Source of the DNA: Chamaelirium japonicum
Lineage: Eukaryota > Streptophyta > Magnoliopsida > Liliales > Melanthiaceae
Length of the DNA stretch: 64,000 bases
Reading direction: 5' to 3'
Assembly: GCA_947650365.1 (NCBI GenBank)
Contig: OX393553.1
Coordinates: 67,130,716-67,194,715, forward strand
Both the position numbers and the translations under genes were made by a program. Below are positions 11,814 to 24,911 of the stretch, one piece after another (positions within the stretch are counted from its first letter, which is position 1; each line of letters opens with the position of its first letter). Under the pieces are notes generated by a model that did not search any database, was not told where the DNA came from, and was given only the letters and a program-made list of their open reading frames with translations.

Positions 11814-12393
11814 TGCCCACGTGTGAAATGCCAGATATTTTTGTCCAACTAGTAGATTTTGATAGAAAATTTGCCTGCACAAGATCCAAACAAGAAAGAA
11901 CATAGTCAATTGTGATGATATGCACAAGATCCAAACAAGGAGGAACATAGTCAATTGTGTTGACAAGTTGTAAATTATATGGCTAGGCAAGCCACATGTG
12001 GAGCTGGCTGAACTTCCGATGCTTATCAAGCTCTGTTTCTCAAGATAATTAAAATATTCTCGGGATAACCAAAATAATTATGAACATCTTCATCTTCCAC
12101 CATTAGGGCGAGATGAAGCGGGAGATCGAGGAAGTAATGGTAGGAAACGGGGAACTGTGGAAGGAAGAAAAGGGCTCAATGGGTTAAACCCCCTACCCCC
12201 GCGTCAAAAGGGCTGCAACTCGGGTGGTTGGGAGGTCAACCCGAGCCCAACCCATGGTTGGGTTAGAGTTGTCTTGCCCAACTCAATCCGAGCTTAACAT
12301 GGATAACTCAGCTTAAGCTTGGGTTACCAGGCTTGTATACAGGGACGGAACCAGGATTTTATATTGGAAGAGGACAAAGCATAATAATTTCAT
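11814..12393. other. Unassigned DNA with a local duplication
   Basis: About 40 bp around GCACAAGATCCAAACAAG is duplicated in tandem (near 11876-11925 and 11921-11965). No gene. Confidence 0.4.
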
Positions 12394-12418
12394 TGTGTGT
12401 GTGTGTGTGTGCGCAGCG

Positions 12419-12454
<36 letters not shown>

Positions 12455-12463
12455 CAAAGCATG

Positions 12464-12541
<78 letters not shown>
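12394..12541. repeat. (TG)n - G34 - (TA)n compound microsatellite
   Basis: A TG tract (12394-12410), CGCAGCGCG, a run of about 34 G (12420-12453), a short spacer, then (TA)n at about 12468-12542. The TA tract abuts the foldback element starting at 12543. The G-run length should be treated with caution, because sequencers and assemblers miscount homopolymers. Confidence 0.9.
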
Positions 12542-12542
<1 letters not shown>

Positions 12543-12544
<2 letters not shown>

Positions 12545-14246
12545 TGTTTTTACCGAAATGGCCACCAACTCTCAACTATTGTTGAGAATGGACCCCGTCA
12601 AGAAATCTGAACGAAAATGGCCACCGGCACGTGGGAAACAGGTCGCACGGTGACACTAAACAGGTAAAAAGACATATTGGCCCTTACCACTGTAAAAACC
12701 TATCGTGGCTGGGTAACTTGGTTTCTTACCCACTGTAAATGGACGAAAAATGGACGAAAAAATGGACGAAAAATGGACGAAAAAATGGACGAAAAATGGA
12801 CGAAAAATGGACGAAAAAATGGACGAAAAATGGATGAAAAAATGGACGAAAAATGGACGAAAAAATGGACGAAAAATGGACGAAAAAAGGACAAAAAAGG
12901 ATGAAAAATGGACGAAAAATGGAACAAAATTGATAAAATTAACAGCACATTTTAGGACGAAAAATGGACAAAAAATGGACAAAAAAAGGAACAAAAAATG
13001 GACAAAAAATGGACGAAAAAAGGAACGAAATTGATAAAATTGGCTATTCATCATTATGGTTAGGACGAAAAAGGAACGAAATCAACAAAAAGTGGTTGAT
13101 GGATTAACAACACATTTTAGGACGAAAAATGGACGAAAAATGGACGAAATTGATAAAATCGGCGACGAAACTAGATGAAATTTGTTATTTCGTCCGATTT
13201 TCGTCACACAGGCCATAGCCAGTCTCGGCCAGAACTGACTGTGATTTTTCGGCGACGAAAACTAGACAAAATTTGTTATTTCGTCCGATTTTCGTCAAAC
13301 AGACCATAGCCAGTCTCTGCCAGAACTGACTGTGATTTTTCGGTGACGAAAACTAGACGAAATTTGTTATTTCGTCCGATTTTCGTCAAACAGACCATAG
13401 CCAGTCTCTGCCAGAACTGACTGTGATTTTTCGGCGATGAAAACTAGACGAAATTTGTTATTTCGTCCGATTTTCGTCAAACAGACCATAGCCAGTCTCT
13501 GCCAGAACTGACTGTGATTTTTCGACGACGAAAACTAGAGATGAAATTTGTTATTTTGTCTGATTTTCGTCTCACAGCCCAAGGCCAGTCCCGGGCAGAA
13601 ATGACTGTGATTTTTTTTGCGATGAAAACTAGACGAAACTAAATTATATGAAAATATAGGGTTAAGATTTGGGTCTATAGAGCATACCTTGGCAAGACAA
13701 GCTAAATCCGACGAAGCCTGAAATGGACGATTTTATCAATTTCGTCCATTTTTCGTCCATTTTTTGTCCTAAAATGTGCTGTTAATCTATCAACCACTTT
13801 TTGTTGATTTCGTTCCTTTTTCGTCCTAACCATAATGATAAATAGCCAATTTTATCAATTTCGTTCCTTTTTTCGTCCATTTTTCGTCCATTTTTTATCC
13901 TAAAATGTGCTGTTAATTTTATCAATTTCGTTCCATTTTTCGTCCTTTTTTCGTCCATTTTTCGTCCATTTTTTCGTCCATTTTTTCGTCCATTTTTCGT
14001 CCTAAAATGTGTCGTTAATTTTATCAATTTCGTTCCATTTTTTGTCCTTTTTTTGTCCATTTTTCGTCCATTTTTTCGTCCATTTTTCGTCCTAAAGTTG
14101 CAGTCGAAAGAGGTGGAGGAAGCTGCTGTCCAAATGAGGGTAGTTTGGTTCCAAAGAGTTTCAGTGGTCATTTTGGTAAAGCCAAAAGCAACCTGGCCCA
14201 TTCTCAACAATAGTTGAGAGTTAGTGACCATTTCGGTAAAAACCTC
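12543..14246. mobile_element. TA-flanked foldback element F1 (1.7 kb)
   Basis: The terminal inverted repeats are 49 bp (12543-12591 and 14198-14246) with about three mismatches, including GTTTTTACCGAAATGG and the palindrome CTCAACTATTGTTGAG. Outside lie (TA)n on the left and (TA)4-5 on the right. Inside, the left arm (12729-13160) is built of TGGACGAAAAA units plus an AACAGCACATTTTAGGACG block, and the right arm (13720-14100) is the inverted equivalent. The whole would fold into a very long hairpin. The centre is a 91-bp tandem repeat. No transposase. Minus-strand frames such as 13782-14351 are translations of the repeats. Confidence 0.8.
13160..13640. repeat. 91-bp tandem repeat, five copies, centre of F1
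   Basis: Units begin at about 13160, 13250, 13341, 13432 and 13523, with a partial sixth near 13617. Each contains GACGAAAACTAGACGAAATT, TTTCGTCCGATTTTCGTC and GCCAGAACTGACTGTGA. The period is 90-91 bp. Within each unit GACGAAAAC and GTTATTTCGTC are weakly inverted. Confidence 0.85.
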
Positions 14247-14258
14247 ATATATATATAT

Positions 14259-15040
14259 GGGAAATGGGTTCCTGGTACATTGTACCAGGGTATTGCCTGA
14301 GACAGTGCTCCGTATGCTGCCAAGTGGAATAGGGGACCAGCTGTACTCCATACGGGTGCGAAACCTGCAAAAATTCTTTATTTGCGAAACCCAGCCGTAG
14401 CCGTCCGATCAACCGATCAAACGATCGGTGTTCACCCCGCCCACCGACCGCAGCTGTTACTGTGCCGGGCACAGTAACAGCGATTTCGGTGGGTGGGGTG
14501 AACGCTGGCCATCCGATCGGTGTGAATCGAACGACCAAATATCTCTCCAGCCGGTTAAAATTTTTAACCGTTCGATCGAACGATCGAACGGGTGAGATCC
14601 CGTGGGAAACCATCAAATAGGACAAAAGGTAGTGGGTGGGGTGAACCCTGGCCGTCCGATAGGCGTGAATCGAGCGGTCAAATTTCTCTCCGGCCGGTTA
14701 AAATTTTTAACCGTTCGATCATTCGATCGAACGGTTAACAATTTTAACCGGCGGGAGAGATATTTGGCCGTTCGATTCATGCCGATCGGACGGCCAGGGT
14801 TCACCCCACCCACCGAAATCGCTGTTACTGTGCCCGGCACAGTAACAACTGCGGTCGGTGGGCGGGGTGAACACCGATCGTTCGATCGGTTGATCGGACG
14901 GCTACGGCTGGGTTTCGCAAATAAAGAATTTTTGCAGGTTTCGCACCTGTATGGAGTACAGCTGGTCCCCTATTACACTTGGCAGCATACGGAGCACTGT
15001 CTCAGGCAATACCCTGGTACAATGTACCAGGAACCCATTT

Positions 15041-15043
<3 letters not shown>
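14259..15043. mobile_element. TA-flanked foldback element F2 (785 bp)
   Basis: The left end is GGGAAATGGGTTCCTGGTAC and the right end is its reverse complement, GTACCAGGAACCCATTTCCC. The arms are about 330 bp and nearly complementary throughout, containing the palindromic CTGGTACATTGTACCAG tip and an internal GTTACTGTGCC/GGGCACAGTAAC hairpin. It lies between (TA)n tracts at about 14247-14258 and 15044-15092. Open frames on both strands here are mirror images of each other and not genes. Confidence 0.88.

Positions 15044-15092
<49 letters not shown>
15044..15092. repeat. (TA)n tract between F2 and F3
   Basis: Pure TA dinucleotide repeat of about 48 bp shared as flank by two foldback elements. 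Confidence 0.95.
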
Positions 15093-17949
<2,857 letters not shown>

Positions 17950-18109
17950 GAAGGCAGGAAGAACAGTGTGGGTGGCTTAAATACAGTAAATGGAACAAAT
18001 AGTTATGCTTCCATTGTTCCAGTGAATACAGTGGAACAATGGAATACAGTGAATAGTTATGCTTCCATTGTTCACTGTATACAGTGGAACAATGGAAGGC
18101 AGATCAATG
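17950..18109. repeat. TTCACTGTATTC-type minisatellite, first part
   Basis: Degenerate repeats of ATACAGTGAATA/TTCCATTGTTC and their complements, continuous with the duplicated unit starting at 18110. Confidence 0.7.
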
Positions 18110-18918
18110 CAGATGAATATCTGGGTATACAGTGAATACAGATGAATACAGTGAATATATGGGTTTCACTGTATCTTCACTGTATTCATCTGTATCTTCA
18201 CTGTATTCATCTGTATACAGTGAATATATCCACTGAATGAAACCATATATTCACTGTATTCATCTTCACTGTATTCATCTTCACTTTATTCATTGTTCTA
18301 TTCTTCACTGTATATTCATCTTCACTGTATTCACTGTATCCACTGTTCTTCCTGCCTTCCATTGTTCCATTGTTGTATAACTATTCACTGCCTTCCATTG
18401 TTTCACTGTATTCACTGCCTTCCATTGTTCCATTGGTAGTCTTTTTCTTTAAATTCTGCAATCAAATTGTATTCACTACATTCAACAGCATTGTATTCAC
18501 TGCATTCACTGCATTGTATTCACTGCATTCACTACATTGTATTCAAATTGTATTCACTGCATTCAAATTGGTAGTCTTTTTTTTTAAATCCATTGTTTCA
18601 CTGTATTCAACAGCAATCAAATGGCTATATTCAACTGTATTCAACTGTATTCAAATGGCATGAGAGTAATCAAATGGCAGATTCAACGGGCAAAGCATGA
18701 GGCCTCTTTAACAGCAGATTCCATGATTTGAAATCCAAATGACAGCAACAAGAGGTGCAGAGCAATCAACAGGGAAGCGAGCTAAGGTCGAGCAGCCAAT
18801 CCAGCATTCATTTGTACTGAAGCACGGGTCTTTGCACGAAGAGTTTTCCCAACACGGGAATCGAACCCGAGCGGGAGTGCCCACAATGGGTGGTACCACT
18901 ACTAGCTGCGTCTAAAGC
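18110..18918. repeat. About 820-bp duplicated unit, copy 1
   Basis: The unit runs from CAGATGAATATCTGGGTATA to CTAGCTGCGTCTAAAGCA. The first part is a minisatellite of TTCACTGTATTCATC and TTCCATTGTTC motifs. The last 200 bp hold the SINE-like module. Copy 2 is at 18932-19778, with few substitutions and small indels. Confidence 0.9.
18728..18918 (-). mobile_element. tRNA-derived SINE-like module, copy 1
   Basis: Read on the minus strand, a B-box-like GGGTTCGATTCCCG lies at about 18855-18868. About 35 bp upstream is an A-box-like GCTAGTAGTGGTACC, at about 18890-18905. The spacing fits a Pol III internal promoter. The sequence continues well past tRNA length without a visible acceptor-stem partner, which favours a SINE head over a tRNA gene. 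No poly(A) or target duplication is clear. Confidence 0.45.
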
Positions 18919-18931
18919 AGGCAGATGAATA

Positions 18932-19778
18932 CAGATGAATATATCGGTATACAGTGAATACAGATGAATACAGTGAATATATGGGTTTCACTGTATCTTC
19001 ACTGTATTCATCTGTATCTTCACTGTATTCATCTGTATACAGTGAATATATCCACTGAATGAAACCATATTTTCACTGTATATTCACTGTATTCATCTTC
19101 ACTGTATTCATCTTCATTGTATTCATTGTTCCATTCTTCACTGTATTCACTGTATATTCATCTTCACTGTATTCACTGTATCCACTGTTCTTTCTGCCTT
19201 CTATTGTTCCATTGTTGCATAACTATTCACTGCCTTCCATTGTTTCATTGTATTCACTGCCTTCCATTGTTTCACTATATTCACTGCCTTCCATTGTTCC
19301 ATTGGTAGTCTTTTTTTTTTAATTCAGCAATCAAATTGTATTCACTGCATTCAACAACATTGTATTCACTGCATTCACTGCATTGTATTCAAATTGTATT
19401 CACTGCATTCACTGCATTGTATTCACTGTATTCAAATTAGTAGTCTTTTTTTTAAAATCCATTGTTTCACTGTATTCAACAGCAATCAAATGGCTATATT
19501 CAACTGTATTCAAATGGCATGAGAGCAATCAAATGACAGATTCAACGGGCAAAGCATGAGGCATCTTTAACAGCAGATTCCATGATTTGAAATCCAAATG
19601 GCAGCAACAAGAGGTGCAGAGCAATCAACAGGGAAGCGAGCTAAGGTCGAGCAGCCAATCCAGCATTCATTTGTACTGAAGCACAGGTCTTTGCACGAAG
19701 AGTTTTCCCAATATGGGAATCGAACCCGGGCGGGAGTGCCCACAATGGGTGGTACCACTACTAGCTGCGTCTAAAGCA
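18932..19778. repeat. About 820-bp duplicated unit, copy 2
   Basis: Direct repeat of 18110-18918 including the SINE-like module, here at 19588-19778. The B-box-like core GGGTTCGATTCCC is retained. Confidence 0.9.
19588..19778 (-). mobile_element. tRNA-derived SINE-like module, copy 2
   Basis: Duplicate of the module at 18728-18918. It was carried along by the segmental tandem duplication rather than inserted independently. Confidence 0.45.
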
Positions 19779-20735
19779 ACGATGGCAGGGACAAGCATAA
19801 CATCTGAAACTATAGAAGAGGGGGGCGAAGTGACTACATGATGCGGTATAAAGGTTCATCACAGCTGTCCCGGCATTCGCACAAGTATACATGCCCCATG
19901 TAACCGATTTTTCGTTTGTACATCCAATCTAGGCTTAGGAGTTACTATTGCTGTGCAACTGAAGCTGATTTGTATTGTGTCGAACCTGCTCTATATGTTG
20001 TATATGTACATTCTCCCTCAATTATATTGGAGATATTTGGATAAATTCCAAGTTCCAGCATTTTTATTGATATATCATTTACAATGTCACACATTAAATA
20101 GTTTCATCATCTGACCGTCTTATAACCATAAATGCTTGGGTTAAATTTTTTTTACACTTTCCTAATCCTTTTGATCATGGAATTGTAGGACGATAGGAGC
20201 AAAGGTTGGCGAGTTCAAGTAGTAGCTGTATCACTTGGATTTGGTTAGATCCTAATTTTGTTGTAAGAAATATCTGGGAAACTAGGTTATTGGTAGGATG
20301 TGAGATTTTCGCGGCATATTTTTGGAGCTTTATTTTTTTCCTTCAATGTATGGTTTATTTGTAGGAATGTGAAATTATGAGATTAATGTGCCCAACTTTT
20401 TAATACACAATTACTAACTGAGCAAACGTGTGGTGACTGAATGTGTCAATGTACTCCAGTACTATAAGCATGTATTGTTTAGCACTAAACGTGAAGGCCA
20501 CGATATCCTCTCTCTCTCTCTCTCACCATTATTATTGTATTAAATGAATCCCTCCTTTTTTGTGTGGGTTTCAGATTTAAAACAATATTTTTTTTCGTTC
20601 CCATCGAGTGATTTTATTACAGAAAGTGGCCAAGTGTGTTCATTGAAGAGGACGGTGGGAGTGGGGGGGTGGCGATGCCCAAGGGTTGTGTTGCCGCTAA
20701 AGGCGGTCCGAATGTGTTTTGCCGACGAAGGCGGC
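19779..20735. other. Unassigned non-coding DNA
   Basis: AT-rich, resembling a 3' untranslated region or intron, with a short CT tract at 20509-20524. No coding sequence is recognised. Confidence 0.4.
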
Positions 20736-20776
20736 CGTTGCAGTGCCGACAGGCACGGGCATTCATATATAGACTA
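20736..20776 (+). mobile_element. Helitron-like 3' end, degenerate
   Basis: Contains a hairpin-forming GTGCCGACAGGCACGGGCAT followed by TCATATATAG. It matches the hairpin family of the three other ends in this cluster but lacks a clean CTRR terminus. Confidence 0.45.
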
Positions 20777-20944
20777 ATCAAATATTACTATTGTTATTTT
20801 CGCTCAAAAAATATTATTATCACCCTCAAAATATTGTTCTCTCGCTTAAAAATATCATCACTTTTAAATTATTATTGCCACCTTTAAAATATTGCCTCTT
20901 CCCTCAAAATTTTATCACGCCCTCAAAATATTTTTGTCGCCCTC

Positions 20945-20981
20945 AAAATCTTTTGCGTGCAGACAGGCACGGGCTTTACTA
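20945..20981 (+). mobile_element. Helitron-like 3' end ending CTAG
   Basis: CGTGC-AGACAG-GCACG forms a short hairpin, followed by GGCTTTA and CTAG before T. A hairpin about 8-12 nt upstream of CTRR is the Helitron 3' signature. The 5' TC end could not be located. TTTAAAATAT/CCCTCAAAATATT motifs repeat upstream (20800-20950). Confidence 0.55.

Positions 20982-20984
<3 letters not shown>

Positions 20985-21053
<69 letters not shown>
20985..21053. repeat. (TA)n tract
   Basis: About 68 bp of pure TA, left flank of foldback F4. Confidence 0.95.
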
Positions 21054-21055
<2 letters not shown>

Positions 21056-21276
21056 GGAGGGATACTCTTACTTATGGTCTCTTACTCATATAGTTACCTA
21101 TGATCAGAGCCGTCCATTAGATCCCGACGTACGGTTCGGATTAGATGGGGAGTAAAAGCGGACACCATTGCTTTAACTCCCCATGCATCTAATCCAAGCC
21201 GTACGTTGGGATCTAATGGACGGCTCGGAACATAGATAATTATATGAGTAAGAGGCAATGAATAAGAGTATCCTCC
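21054..21276. mobile_element. TA-flanked foldback element F4 (223 bp)
   Basis: The arms are about 105 bp with almost no loop. GGATACTCTTACTTATGG and TCTTACTCATATAGTTACCT on the left are mirrored on the right. The core GCCGTCCATTAGATCCCGAC is mirrored at about 21200-21225. (TA)n flanks the left, and a short ATATATATA flanks the right. Confidence 0.85.
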
Positions 21277-21690
21277 ATATATATATACTGATGCATGCCC
21301 GTGCCTGTCGGCACTGCAGCGGGCCGCCTTTGGGTGTAAAACTCAATCGGATCACCTTCGGCGGCAACACATCTGTCGGCACTGCAGCAAGTCGCCTTCG
21401 GCTGTAAGACACCCCTTGGGCAGCACCACCGAGCCTACCACAAATGCACCAAACTCCTTCACAGACCCCACATATATACTCATCTCAAGAACCTTTGCAC
21501 GTCATCCTCTATTTCTTTTCCCAATTCCAAACCGAATAAATCATCATAGCCTTCTATTATGCATGCCAATTTTTGTCAACGCCACGACCAAAGATCGTAT
21601 TAGGCCTATTTCACACTTTGGACTAAGGGTATGGTCTTGGCATCGATAATGGAGATGGTTCCACTCAACTACTCAAGCAATATTTTTTCT
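21277..21690. other. Unassigned DNA between F4 and next Helitron-like end
   Basis: GTCGGCACTGCAGC recurs at about 21307 and 21377. The open frame 21416-21649 has no domain. This may be Helitron internal sequence. Confidence 0.35.
21288..21318 (-). mobile_element. Helitron-like 3' end (minus strand), degenerate
   Basis: Read on the minus strand: GTGCCGACAGGCACGGGCAT then GCATCAG. This is the same hairpin family as 20736, with an imperfect terminus. Confidence 0.45.
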
Positions 21691-21718
21691 AGTGCATGCC
21701 CGTGCCATTTGGCACAAC
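21691..21718 (-). mobile_element. Helitron-like 3' end (minus strand) ending CTAG
   Basis: Read on the minus strand: GTGCCAAATGGCACGGGCAT, GCA, then CTAG before A. It has a clear stem GTGCC/GGCAC and the expected distance to CTAG. Confidence 0.6.
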
Positions 21719-21735
21719 GCAAGCGCCTTCGGCGC

Positions 21736-21738
<3 letters not shown>

Positions 21739-21767
<29 letters not shown>

Positions 21768-21803
21768 ACAGAGAGAGAGAGAGATCGGGGGAAGAAAGAG
21801 AGG

Positions 21804-21865
<62 letters not shown>

Positions 21866-21925
21866 GGGAAGAGAGAGAGAGGGAGGGAGATAGAGCGATC
21901 GGGGGAAGAGAAAAAGAGGCGGAGA
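21739..21925. repeat. C28 run followed by GA-rich microsatellite
   Basis: About 28 consecutive C (21740-21767), then (GA)n interspersed with GGGGAAGA and GGGAGGGAG. Several long open frames on both strands here are translations of the repeat. Confidence 0.9.
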
Positions 21926-22006
21926 GAGCACAAAACCGACGTCCCTTGTTATATAGATTAAACACATATTAAATAATTTAAATTTATAAAATCGGACCGC
22001 ACTAAT

Positions 22007-22331
22007 TGTGACGACCAAGATCCAATAGGCCAATAGCCAAGACTCCTGAAGCTGTGATGCCAAGATGGATGAGGTGAGGTGAGGTGTACAAAGCCACGTG
22101 TTAGCCCCACATCGCTTGGAGAGAAGGAGATCCTGAGCTACTTATATAATTTCCCCTCCCAAACATAGAAGACGCGTTTTAAAACCGTGCGCCGCTACGG
22201 ATTTCGTAAGAACTCCGTAGTTAACCGTGCTCGGACGAGAGTAGTACCAGGATGGGTGACCTCCTTGGGAAGTTCTCGTGCGGGCACGGGCAAAGCGGAC
22301 AATAAATTATGTGTTTGGGGCGGATGTTACA
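22007..22331 (+). mobile_element. Cassandra TRIM solo LTR (325 bp)
   Basis: The LTR starts TGTGACGACC and ends GGATGTTACA, flanked by a perfect 5-bp duplication CTAAT (22002-22006 and 22332-22336). Inside it carries CCCACATCGCTTGGAGAGAA, GACGCGTTTTAAAACCGTG, a 5S-rRNA-like domain, and AAAGCGGACAAT. That order is characteristic of Cassandra, the plant TRIM whose LTRs contain 5S sequence. No internal domain or second LTR is adjacent, so this is a solo LTR left by LTR-LTR recombination. Confidence 0.9.
22183..22283 (+). other. 5S rRNA-like domain inside the Cassandra LTR
   Basis: AGAACTCCGTAGTTAACCGT and CGAGAGTAGTACCAGGATGG follow the plant 5S order, then GTGACCTCC and GGGAAGTTCTCGTG. It lacks a normal 5S 5' end and lies within the LTR, so it is not annotated as an rRNA gene. 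The Pol III internal control region is largely preserved but with changes. Confidence 0.85.
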
Positions 22332-22336
22332 CTAAT

Positions 22337-22795
22337 GCATCCGAAATGATCCAAATAGCCAAGATCCATATTTGGATTGATCAAATCTGGCCAAGATCAA
22401 GCCCAAAATAATAGAAAATATATCGATGGTCTAGATTAAATAAACAGCATACCCGGACTCAAAATGGATTGGGCCTGAATCTGGGTTGCCTGATCCTGGG
22501 CTAGGATTAGGCTGAACATGGTTTGGGTTCAGGTCAGGTCTGATCTAAACTTGACCTGGCATTGGGCTAGGTCTGGTCTGGGCTCGGGCCAGGTCTGGGT
22601 TATAAACCTAGTATGTCCCTTGTAACCTTGTTGTTCTGTTTGTTAAACCAGTGGGTCGGGTTATGAGATCAGTGAATCCGGTCGGGTTGAAAACAGGTTT
22701 TAAAACCCAATCAAACAAAAAAAAATAGGTTCACTGTTTATCTTCTTCCCTGATATTGTCTGGAAACCTTAACCGATAAAAACGCCGCCTAGCCC
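22337..22795. other. Low-complexity GGGTCTGG-type stretch
   Basis: Runs of GGGTCTGGGCTCGGG/GGTCAGGTCTG at 22440-22610. No gene or terminal repeats were found. Confidence 0.45.
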
Positions 22796-24237
22796 ATGCG
22801 CCGCACGGACCGCTCGGAATACTGTGATTCACGCACGCGTTGCCGCGATAGTCGACCGGCAGTCGTTGCAGGTTCTCTCGGAGCCCGACTTTGGACGTTG
22901 CTTGGAGCCGGTCGGGTTCGCCAGGAGCCCATCGTCAAACGCCGTGCGTCTACCCGAAGACTGACTTCAGATGCCGCTTGGAGTCCAATGCCACGCGTTG
23001 CCGCGATAGTTGAGCGTGTGCCATTTGTTGCTTGGAGTCGGCCGGGTTTGCCAGGAGCCCACCGTCAAACGCCATGTGGAGCTCGATGAGTCTTCCCGTA
23101 GACCGACTTCGGACACTGCTTGGAGTCCAATCCCACGCATTGCCGCGATAGTTGAGCATGTACCATCACCGGCAGTCGTTGTGGGTTCTCCCGCAGCCCG
23201 ACTTCGGACGTTGCTTGGCACCGGCCGGGTTCGCCAAGAGCCAACCATCGAACGCCGTGTGGAGCTCGATGGGTCTGCCCGGAGACCGACTTCGGATGCC
23301 GCTTGGAGTCCAACGCCACGCGTTGCCGTGATAGCTACGCTTGTACCATCGTCGGCAGTCGTTGCAGGTTCTTCCAGAACCCGACTTTGGACGTTGCTTG
23401 GAGCCGGCCGGGTTCGCCAAGAGCCCACCGTCGAACACCGTGTGGAACTCGATGGGTCTGCCCGGAGACCGACTTCGGACGCCGCTTGGAGTCCAACGCC
23501 ATGTGTTGCCGCGATAGTTGAGCGTGTGCCATCCCTGGTAGTCGTTGCGGGTTCTCCCGGAGCCCGACTTCGGACATTGCTTGGAGCCGGCCGGGTTCGC
23601 CAGGAGCCCACCGTCCGTTGCCGTGTGGAGCTCGATGGGTCTGCTTGGAGACCGACTTCAGACGCCGCTTGGAGTTCAACGCCAAGCGTTGCCGCGATAG
23701 TTGAGCATGTGCCATCGCCGGCAGTCGTTGCGGGTTCTCCCGGAGCCCGACTTCGGACGTTGCTTGGAGCTGGCCGGGTTCGCCAGGAGCCAACCGTCGA
23801 ACGTCGTGTGGAGCTCAATGGGTCTTCCCAGAGACCGACTTCGGATGCCGCATGGAGTCCAACACCACGCGTTGCTGTGATAGTTAAGCTTGTGCCATCG
23901 CCGACAGTCGTTGCGAGTTCTCTCGGTTCCCAACTTTGGACGTTGCTTGGAGTCGGTCGGGTTCGCCAGGAGCCCATTGTCAAACGTCGTGTGGAGCTCG
24001 ATGGGTCTGCCTGGAGACCGACTTCGGATGCCGCTTGGAGTCCAACGCCACGCATTGCCGCGATATTTGAGCATGTGCCATCGCCGGCAGTCGTTGTGGG
24101 TTCTCCCGGAGCCCGACTTCGGACGTTGCTTGGAGCTGGCCGGGTTCGCTAAGAGCCAACTGTCGAACACCGTATGGAGCTCGATGGGTCTGCTCGGAGA
24201 TTGACTTCGGATGCCGCTTGGAGTCCAACGCCGGTTA
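22796..24237. repeat. 183-bp GC-rich tandem repeat, about 7.8 copies
   Basis: GAGACCGACTTCGGATGCCG recurs at about 23098, 23281, 23464, 23647, 23830, 24013 and 24196, a spacing of 182-183 bp. The first interval, from 22956, is shorter (about 142). Each unit carries GCGTTGCCGCGATAGTTGAG, GCCGGCAGTCGTTGCGGGTT and GGCCGGGTTCGCC. Because 183 is divisible by three and the DNA is GC-rich, long frames stay open on both strands (23010-24152 +, 22967-24055 -). I treat these as by-products of the repeat. Confidence 0.92.

Positions 24238-24911
<674 letters not shown>

Noticed and set aside
18846..18910. True tRNA gene on the minus strand
   Set aside because: B-box-like sequence is present, but I could not pair an acceptor stem, and the module is duplicated within an 820-bp unit.
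22183..22283. Functional 5S rRNA gene
   Set aside because: Lies inside a Cassandra LTR, lacks a normal 5' part and carries changes.
22967..24152. Frames of 362 and 380 codons on opposite strands
   Set aside because: Both are by-products of the 183-bp GC-rich tandem repeat; no domain and equal openness on both strands.
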